NCBI GenBank assembly: GCA_017380995.1
Contig: JAFOCY010000049.1
Span: 1-9,794 of the forward strand
Direction: 5' to 3'
DNA: 9,794 bases
Source: Oscillibacter sp.
GTDB lineage: Bacteria; Bacillota; Clostridia; Oscillospirales; Oscillospiraceae
In this document: piece by piece, positions 4,724-9,794 of the stretch
Position numbering within the stretch: position 1 is the first letter of the stretch
Layout of the letters: every line of letters begins with the position of its first letter
The notes under the pieces: generated by a model
What the model saw: the letters and a program-made list of their open reading frames with translations, nothing else
Told to the model about the DNA's origin: nothing
The model's database searches: none
Made by a program: the position numbers and the translations under genes

Positions 4724-5854
4724 ATGAAAAAACGGCTGCTGGCACTGATGCTGTGCCTTGTTCTTGCGGCAGGCCTTGCCGTCCCCGTTGCCCGGGCGGA
4801 GGACAATGTGTTCTTCACCGCCATGGGCGAGAGCATCCTCCCCCTGACGGATGAGACCATGCCCTTCCTTTCCGGCTCCAACATTTATATCCCCGTCAGT
4901 ATTTTTACCGGCACGGTGCGGAAGAATCTGGACATTTCTTCCACCTACAATAAGACCCAGAAGCTGGTGATCCTGTACCGGGGCAGCCAGTCGCTGTGGT
5001 TCGATCTGGGGAAGGACTATGGCCGGGACAACGAGGACAACATCTATTACCCCGGCGCCATCGTAAAAGGGGAGGAGGTCTTTGTTTCCGCCTCCCTGGT
5101 GGCCCGGTTCTTTGACCTGAGCTACTCCATCACGGAAGTCCCCCACGGCTACATGGTGTGGTTCCGCAAGGCAGGCTATCCCCTCTCGGATACCCGCTTT
5201 GCCGATGCGGCCTCCTACTCTATGGAAAGCCGCTATGCCGACTATCTGAAGACCAAGGCTGCCCAGCAGGTGGAGCAGCCTCCCCAGGAACCCCTTCCCC
5301 AGGACCCGGAGATGGACGGCAAGTCCATCTATCTGGGCCTTTCCGCCTCGCTGAACCTCACCTCCACGCTGGACACCCTGGAAAATGCCGCCGTCCAGGG
5401 GGCGGTTTTCTTCCGCCCGGAGGAGATGGCGGAGGCCGGGGGTCTTCTGCGCCGCTGCGCCGTCAAGGGCCACAGCATCGGCATCCTGGCGGACGCCTCG
5501 CTGGAAGAGCCGGTGACGGAGCAGGTCCTGCGGGCCAACCGGGCCCTGGAGGAGGCTACCTGCGGCCGCACCCGGCTGGTGCGGCTGGAAAACCCCACGG
5601 AGCAATCCGCCGAAGCATTGCAGGAGGCGGGCTATTGCGTAGTGCGCTTTGACCTGGACCGCTCCCAAAGCGGCCTGCGCTCCGCCGCACAGGCGGAGAA
5701 TCTGGTCACGACCCTCTCCAAGCGCTCCGGCAGCGCCCGGGTCTGGCTGGGCGAGTCCTTGAGCAGTGTGGGCCTACGGACCTTCCTGCGCCAGGTCAAA
5801 GAGGCCGACGGCCGCTGCCGCGCCCTGACGGAAACCTCAGGCACCGTGCGCTGA
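4724..5854 (+). CDS. Secreted protein with copper-amine-oxidase-N-like domain and degenerate NodB-like (polysaccharide deacetylase) domain
   Basis: A 376-residue exported protein. Residues 1-25 form a Sec signal peptide with an AxA cleavage site (A23-R24-A25). Residues 30-150 (IYIPVSIFTGTVRKNLD; VFVSASLVARFFDL) resemble the copper-amine-oxidase N-terminal domain common in secreted clostridial proteins, where it acts as a binding or scaffold module. A Gln/Pro-rich linker (181-197) follows. Residues 200-370 read along the NodB fold: SIYLGLSASLN stands where TFDDG would be, VQGAVFF matches the KATFF strand, KGHSIGILADAS the GHEIGNHTxxH motif, TRLVRLEN the RPP motif, and a late RVWLGES the LLHD strand. 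The catalytic Asp pair, metal His residues and terminal His are all absent, so it should not deacetylate. A binding or structural role is likely. It is monocistronic, with AAAGGAGG just upstream. The fold assignment is by motif order and is moderately sure. Confidence 0.75.
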   Translation: MKKRLLALMLCLVLAAGLAVPVARAEDNVFFTAMGESILPLTDETMPFLSGSNIYIPVSIFTGTVRKNLDISSTYNKTQKLVILYRGSQSLWFDLGKDYGRDNEDNIYYPGAIVKGEEVFVSASLVARFFDLSYSITEVPHGYMVWFRKAGYPLSDTRFADAASYSMESRYADYLKTKAAQQVEQPPQEPLPQDPEMDGKSIYLGLSASLNLTSTLDTLENAAVQGAVFFRPEEMAEAGGLLRRCAVKGHSIGILADASLEEPVTEQVLRANRALEEATCGRTRLVRLENPTEQSAEALQEAGYCVVRFDLDRSQSGLRSAAQAENLVTTLSKRSGSARVWLGESLSSVGLRTFLRQVKEADGRCRALTETSGTVR

Positions 5855-5899
5855 GGGCACAGTTCACAGAAAATTCAACCTTCCTTCCATTTTTAGGGA

Positions 5900-5905
5900 T
5901 ATAAT
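5900..5905 (+). promoter_or_regulatory. Probable -10 box of the response regulator-kinase-protease operon
   Basis: A perfect TATAAT lies 41 bases before the response regulator start codon. The -35 region is poor: the nearest TTCAAC, at 5874, has a 20-base spacer. The operon may therefore need an activator, possibly its own regulator, but I see no clear direct repeat that would mark its site. Confidence 0.5.
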
Positions 5906-5946
5906 ACAGGGTAGATCATCATGTAATTTTATTCGGAGGTATCGCC

Positions 5947-6642
5947 ATGGGACGCAATATTCTGGTGGTAGAAGACGATCATAATATTTCCGACCTCATT
6001 CAGATGTATCTTGTGAAAGAGGGCTTCGATGTGCGCCTGGCCGCCGATGGCGGCAAAGCTCTGGAGGAGTTTGGCAGGCAGGTCCCGGACCTGATTTTGC
6101 TGGATATCATGCTGCCCGTGATGGACGGCTGGGCAGTCTGCGCCCGGATCCGGGAGGTGTCCAAGGTCCCCATCATCATGCTTACCGCCAAGGGCGAGGT
6201 GACGGACCGCATCCATGGCCTGGAAATGGGCGCGGATGACTACATCATCAAGCCCTTTGAGATGAAGGAGCTCATCGCCCGCATCAACGCGGTGCTGCGC
6301 CGCACGGAGATCCCCGTGGATACCAGCAAGCGGCTGACCTTCGATAAGCTTTCCATCGACCTGGATTCCTATCAGTTGGTGGTGGACGGCAAGAAGGTGG
6401 ATACGCCGCCCAAGGAGCTGGAGCTCCTCTATCACCTGGCCAATACCCCCAACCGGGTCTATACCCGCAACCAGCTGCTGGACGAGGTGTGGGGCTTTGA
6501 CTATTTTGGCGACAGCCGCACCGTGGATGTGCATATCAAGCGTCTGCGGGAAAAGGTGGAAAACGTCTCCGACCAGTGGTCTTTGAAGACGGTGTGGGGC
6601 GTTGGCTACAAGTTTGAGCTGGCAGGAGCGGACAAAACATGA
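5947..6642 (+). CDS. OmpR/PhoB-family response regulator
   Basis: A 231-residue two-domain transcription factor that receives phosphate from the kinase encoded next to it. The receiver domain (residues 3-116) has the acidic pocket E9-D10-D11, the phospho-acceptor D53 in LLDIMLPVMDG, switch residues T80 and Y99, and K102 in IIKPF. The winged-helix DNA-binding domain (about 128-226) shows PPKELELLYHLANTPNRVYT, the recognition helix SRTVDVHIKRLREKV, and the closing VWGVGYKF. All key residues are intact. The start is set by GGAGG seven bases before the ATG. Its stop codon overlaps the kinase start (ATGA), implying translational coupling. The family is certain; the regulon is inferred from the linked protease gene. 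Confidence 0.96.
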   Translation: MGRNILVVEDDHNISDLIQMYLVKEGFDVRLAADGGKALEEFGRQVPDLILLDIMLPVMDGWAVCARIREVSKVPIIMLTAKGEVTDRIHGLEMGADDYIIKPFEMKELIARINAVLRRTEIPVDTSKRLTFDKLSIDLDSYQLVVDGKKVDTPPKELELLYHLANTPNRVYTRNQLLDEVWGFDYFGDSRTVDVHIKRLREKVENVSDQWSLKTVWGVGYKFELAGADKT

Positions 6643-8117
6643 GACGGTGGATCCGGGACCATTTTCGGGGCATCTACTGGCGGCAGATGCTGGTGACCAT
6701 CGGCATGGTGGCCCTGACGCTGGTGCTGCTGGGAGCCTCCTTCTTCTCGCTGAGCTTTCAGTATACCCGAAACCAGAAGATGGATGCCATTGAGGCCCAG
6801 GCCAAGGTCATGGGCCAGCTTTCCATCAGCTACCTGGAAAGCGGCCGCTATATGAGTATGGAGGCCCTGCGCAGCGATCCGGACTTTCAGCAGCTGGCCT
6901 CCTTTGCTGCTGTTGTCTCTGACGCCCAGTTCATGATCTGCGACACGGAGGGCCACGTCCTCCTTACCACCGATTCAGCCCTCAGCGGCCAGGTGGTCAC
7001 CATGCCGGAGAAGATGACCCGGGAGATCATGGAAAAGGGCAGCAGCCACAAAAACACCAAGCTGGAGGGCCTCTATGGAGAGCGCCGCTTTGTGGTGGGC
7101 GTTCCCGCCCTGAACCACACCACCCAGGAGACGGTGGGCGTTGTCTACGCCGTGGCGGAGATGACCAGCCTTGACGTTATGTGGCGGGGTCTGGCGGGCC
7201 TTTTCATCATGACGTCCTTTGTGGTACTGATGATCGCCTTCATGGCCTCCTCCATCAGCTCCATGCGCCAGGTCAAGCCCATCCGGGAAATGGCCCAGGC
7301 CACCCGCCGTTACGCCGAGGGCGACTTTGACGTGCGGATGCGGGATTACGGCAACAACGACGAGATGGATGAGCTGGCCGCCTCCTTCAATAAAATGGCC
7401 GAGGCTCTGCAGGAGCAGGAGCGCCAGCGCCAGGAGTTCATCGCCAACATCTCCCACGAGCTCAAGACCCCCATGACCACCATCGCCGGCTATACCGATG
7501 GCATCCTGGACGGCACCATTGCCCCCGAGGATCAGCGCCAGTACCTGGAGATCATCTCCCAGGAGAGCCGGCGCCTGAGCCGCATGGTGCGGCGGATGCT
7601 GGATGTGAGCCGCCTGCAAAATACCGACCCCCTCCGGGGCGGCAGCCACTTTGACCTTTGCGAGAGTATGCGCCGGGTGCTCATCTCTCTGGAAAAGAAG
7701 ATCACCGACCGGAATCTGGACGTGGAGGTGGATATCCCCGACGAGCCTATTTTGGTCCTGGGAGACAATGATATGATCACCCAGGTGGTCTATAACCTGC
7801 TGGAAAATGCTGCGAAGTTCGCTACCCCCGGTACGGACCTGTATCTGGGCGTTGCCCGGCAGGAGGGGAAGGCCCATGTGACCGTCCGCAACCAGGGCGA
7901 GACCATCGAAGCGGAGGAGCTGCCCCGGCTCTTTGAGCGTTTCCACAAAAGTGACAAGTCCCGCAGCCGGGATAAGGATGGTGTGGGTCTTGGCCTTTAC
8001 ATCGTGCGCACCATTTTAGAGCAGCACAGGCAAGCCATCCACGTGACCAGTGAGAAGGGGGTCACCACCTTCAGCTTCGATCTGACCACGTTCCGTTACG
8101 ATACCATCACAAAGTGA
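6639..8117 (+). CDS. Membrane sensor histidine kinase (HAMP, HisKA, HATPase)
   Basis: A 492-residue partner of the preceding regulator. Membrane segments at about 16-39 and 184-205 flank an extracytoplasmic sensor region of some 140 residues (41-180) with the TEGHVLLTTDS and LYGERRFVVGVPALNH strands of a PAS/Cache-like fold. HAMP (206-258) is followed by HisKA, with phospho-acceptor H273 in FIANISHELKTPMTTI, and an ATPase domain whose N box is VVYNLLENAAKF (N386, N390). The G2 box is DGVGLGLYIV (447-456). The G1 box is unusual: VRNQGETI has Asn where the adenine-contacting Asp normally lies. Some VanS-like Gram-positive kinases show the same change and still work, so it is probably active. 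It overlaps the regulator by four bases and is followed seven bases later by the HtrA gene, so the three should be one transcript. Confidence 0.95.
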   Translation: MRRWIRDHFRGIYWRQMLVTIGMVALTLVLLGASFFSLSFQYTRNQKMDAIEAQAKVMGQLSISYLESGRYMSMEALRSDPDFQQLASFAAVVSDAQFMICDTEGHVLLTTDSALSGQVVTMPEKMTREIMEKGSSHKNTKLEGLYGERRFVVGVPALNHTTQETVGVVYAVAEMTSLDVMWRGLAGLFIMTSFVVLMIAFMASSISSMRQVKPIREMAQATRRYAEGDFDVRMRDYGNNDEMDELAASFNKMAEALQEQERQRQEFIANISHELKTPMTTIAGYTDGILDGTIAPEDQRQYLEIISQESRRLSRMVRRMLDVSRLQNTDPLRGGSHFDLCESMRRVLISLEKKITDRNLDVEVDIPDEPILVLGDNDMITQVVYNLLENAAKFATPGTDLYLGVARQEGKAHVTVRNQGETIEAEELPRLFERFHKSDKSRSRDKDGVGLGLYIVRTILEQHRQAIHVTSEKGVTTFSFDLTTFRYDTITK

Positions 8118-8124
8118 GGACTGT

Positions 8125-9396
8125 ATGGAAGACAACCGGATCACCGATCCCCGGGAGGTAGTGGAGGTCTACCGCCACCCCGGCCCCCCGGAAGTGGTGG
8201 AGACTTATCGCTGTCCCCTGCCCCAGTGCATGCGCCCGGCGCAGCAGCGTGCAAAGCGGCGGGCCCTGAAGCGGCGGAAACGGCGCATTTGGTATTTTGC
8301 GGCGTTTCTTCTTTGTCTGGTGGTGGCCGCCGCAGCGGCGGCCCTTGCCTGGTTCCGCCCCTGGGAGGAGCCGGCCGCTCCGCCTGCCCAGACCTGGGAG
8401 GAAACAGACATTTCCATCCCCACCTATCCCACCGGCGGGGAGGCTTCCTTCCTGGTGGAGGAGCAGGGAACGGAGCTTTTGACCCTGCAGGAGATCTACC
8501 GCCGGGTGAACCCCTCCGTGGTCACCGTCATGGTGCAGATCGGCCCGGCGGGGGACTATACCCGCATGGCCGTGGGTACCGGCGTGATCTTCACCGCCGA
8601 CGGCTATGTGATCACCAATTACCACGTTTTGGAGGGCGGAACCGACTGCCTGGTGGCCCTGGATAACGGCGCCACCTACCCGGCCCAGTACGTGGCCGGA
8701 GACGAGGAAAATGACCTGGCGGTCCTGAAGATCCAGGAGACGGGCCTTCCTGCCGCCGTCTTTGCCGACTCCAACGACCTGGTGGTGGGCGACGGGGTGT
8801 GTGCCATCGGCAATCCCCTGGGCGTGGAGCTGCGGGGCACGCTGACAGACGGCATCGTCTCCGCCATCAACCGGGATGTGGATGTGGACGGCCGCGTCAT
8901 GACCCTCATCCAGACCAACGCCGCCCTGAACTCCGGAAACTCCGGAGGCCCCCTCATCAACCAGTATGGCCAGGTGGTGGGCATCAACGTTGTGAAGATG
9001 GTGGGCAGCTACCAAAGCGGTAACGTGGAGGGATTGGGCTTTGCCATCCCCTCTGCTTCCATGGAGCGCATCATCACGGACCTTGTGACCTACGGCGCCC
9101 TGCAGCCCAAGGTGTCTTTGGGACTGTGGGTACTGCAGGTGGGCGAGACCCTCCCTGACGGCTGTGTGGGCATTCGCGTGGACAAGGTGACGGAGGACGC
9201 TCCCGGCGCACGGGCCGGCATCCGGGTGGGGGACTATATCCTCCGCGCCGGCGGGATGGACATTGGCTCCAGTGTGGACCTTCTCCGGGCCAGGGACCGC
9301 TTCTATCTGGGACAGGAGTTCCCTGTCACCGTCTGGCGGGAGGGCGAGATTTTGGAGTTCACCCTGACGCTGGATCAGGAACTGGCGGGAGAATGA
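8125..9396 (+). CDS. htrA: Membrane-anchored HtrA/DegP-family serine protease with PDZ domain
   Basis: HtrA proteases degrade or refold misfolded proteins outside the membrane. This 423-residue protein has a basic cytoplasmic tail (1-54), one membrane anchor (about 55-77), a Pro/Glu-rich linker, and a trypsin-like domain (about 120-320). The catalytic triad is complete: H167 in YVITNYHVLEGG, D197 in ENDLAVLKI, S273 in SGNSGGPLIN. A C-terminal PDZ domain (about 331-418; VTEDAPGARAGIRVGDYILR) is present. The tail carries two near-copies of EVVExYRxP (11-19 and 23-31), an unusual feature. It is the last gene of the regulator-kinase-protease operon. GAGGA lies four bases before the ATG, a little close. 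The pattern recalls CssRS control of htrA in Bacillus, and suggests secretion-stress feedback. The symbol is by family only. Confidence 0.95.
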   Translation: MEDNRITDPREVVEVYRHPGPPEVVETYRCPLPQCMRPAQQRAKRRALKRRKRRIWYFAAFLLCLVVAAAAAALAWFRPWEEPAAPPAQTWEETDISIPTYPTGGEASFLVEEQGTELLTLQEIYRRVNPSVVTVMVQIGPAGDYTRMAVGTGVIFTADGYVITNYHVLEGGTDCLVALDNGATYPAQYVAGDEENDLAVLKIQETGLPAAVFADSNDLVVGDGVCAIGNPLGVELRGTLTDGIVSAINRDVDVDGRVMTLIQTNAALNSGNSGGPLINQYGQVVGINVVKMVGSYQSGNVEGLGFAIPSASMERIITDLVTYGALQPKVSLGLWVLQVGETLPDGCVGIRVDKVTEDAPGARAGIRVGDYILRAGGMDIGSSVDLLRARDRFYLGQEFPVTVWREGEILEFTLTLDQELAGE

Positions 9397-9420
9397 TCCT
9401 GACTGTAATATCAGAGATGA

Positions 9421-9463
9421 AAAATACCCTCTGTTGTCGAAAAATGGCGGCAGAGGGTATTTT
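9421..9463 (+). terminator. Terminator of the regulator-kinase-HtrA operon
   Basis: A 13-bp perfect stem (AAAATACCCTCTG, 9421-9433, with 9451-9463), extended by wobble pairs towards the loop, ends in TATTTTAT. It lies 25 bases after the HtrA stop. The A-rich left arm makes it plausible in both directions. Confidence 0.8.
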
Positions 9464-9502
9464 ATCTGCCTATGTTCTGCCCAAAAACCGGGGTGGAATT
9501 TT

Positions 9503-9518
9503 GTATCAATTTTGATAC
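9503..9518. repeat. Palindrome GTATCAA-TT-TTGATAC upstream of a promoter
   Basis: Perfect seven-base inverted arms separated by two T lie about 20 bases upstream of the -35 of the next promoter. The shape and place suit a dimeric regulator's operator. The following ATTTTTT could instead make it a weak plus-strand terminator, but a two-base loop is too tight for that without losing pairs. Confidence 0.5.
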
Positions 9519-9537
9519 TATTTTTTGCGGATTTGTT

Positions 9538-9566
9538 TCGACTTTTTTCGCCCCTGCCCTTATAAT
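9538..9566 (+). promoter_or_regulatory. Sigma-A promoter of the right-edge gene
   Basis: TCGACT (9538-9543), a 17-base spacer and a perfect TATAAT (9561-9566). The predicted start, near 9573, leaves a short leader carrying the ribosome binding site. Confidence 0.7.
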
Positions 9567-9596
9567 GGAAGCAAGAAAGAAAAAGGGGGTGAAGAC

Positions 9597-9794
9597 ATGA
9601 CAGGGAAAAGACGGTGGCCGGCAGTTCTGGCGCTGTTTGCGGCAGCGGCGTTGGTGATGCTGCCCACCTCCCGGGGCGTGGATTCACCCCGGACAGAGCC
9701 GCTGGCGGCAGCGGTGGAGGCGGCAGAACCCCTCCCGGCGGCAGAGCCTGAGGGCAAGGAAGAGCCGCCTGTGGAGGAGAGCCTCCCGCCGGAG
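9597..9794 (+). CDS. Exported Ala/Pro/Glu-rich protein, N-terminal part (cut by window edge)
   Basis: An open frame of 66 codons from ATG 9597 to the window end, without a stop. It begins MTGKRRWPAVLALFAAAALV: a basic start, then a hydrophobic core, so a signal peptide or membrane anchor of about 22 residues. A low-complexity Ala/Pro/Glu-rich segment follows (EAAEPLPAAEPEGKEEPPVE), typical of a linker leading to an extracytoplasmic domain. The start is well supported by GGGGGTGA a few bases upstream and a good promoter. The functional domain lies beyond the window, so no product can be named. A wall-associated or secreted enzyme is possible but not shown. Confidence 0.75.
   Translation, partial: MTGKRRWPAVLALFAAAALVMLPTSRGVDSPRTEPLAAAVEAAEPLPAAEPEGKEEPPVEESLPPE

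Noticed and set aside
4475..5668. 397-residue minus-strand open frame
   Set aside because: An antisense shadow spanning the spoIID end, its terminator and the NodB-like gene. Low-complexity composition; no ribosome binding site or motifs.
8107..9687. 526-residue minus-strand open frame opposite HtrA
   Set aside because: His/Gly/Val-rich antisense shadow of a complete, motif-rich HtrA gene, and it runs through the operon terminator.
1..9794. CRISPR array, toxin-antitoxin, restriction or other defence genes, and insertion sequences
   Set aside because: No regularly spaced direct repeats, transposase motifs or defence-type domains are visible in either strand.

Overview
The window looks like a chromosomal segment of a GC-rich, spore-forming member of the Clostridia, most likely in the Oscillospiraceae (Flavonifractor/Lawsonibacter/Oscillibacter-like). 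The reasons are high GC with strong AGGAGG-type ribosome binding sites, sporulation genes (bofA-type and spoIID), an OmpR-type response regulator/kinase/HtrA operon, and gene styles typical of that family. The taxonomic call is an inference.

Layout. Bases 1-420 hold the 5' part of rplM (ribosomal protein L13) on the minus strand, with a near-consensus sigma-A promoter and a short leader hairpin. Bases 537-1082 hold a small minus-strand operon of a YaaL-like DUF2508 gene overlapping a BofA-like gene that probably starts at CTG, closed by a terminator. tadA (tRNA adenosine deaminase) runs the other way at 1177-1638. Bases 1639-2640 form a gene-poor kilobase. It carries a long inverted repeat enclosing a tRNA-like cloverleaf on the minus strand, the remains of a decayed coding region with in-frame internal repeats, an 18-bp perfect palindrome, and two strong terminators.

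Bases 2683-3459 (minus) encode an unrecognised multi-pass membrane protein. It is divergent from spoIID (3595-4605, plus), and the two share a short region where a sigma-A-like promoter and a sigma-E-like promoter sit back to back. After the spoIID terminator comes a secreted protein (4724-5854) that combines a copper-amine-oxidase-N-like domain with what reads as a catalytically dead polysaccharide-deacetylase (NodB) fold.

Bases 5947-9396 are a tight three-gene operon: response regulator, membrane histidine kinase and membrane-anchored HtrA-like serine protease. This arrangement suggests an envelope or secretion-stress response in the style of CssRS-HtrA. A terminator follows. At the right edge a new promoter drives the start of an exported Pro/Glu/Ala-rich protein that is cut by the window end.

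Most of the window is ordinary conserved chromosome. The part that known families explain least is 1687-2400, especially the tRNA-like element at 1687-1799. The second most unusual item is the dead NodB-like secreted protein.
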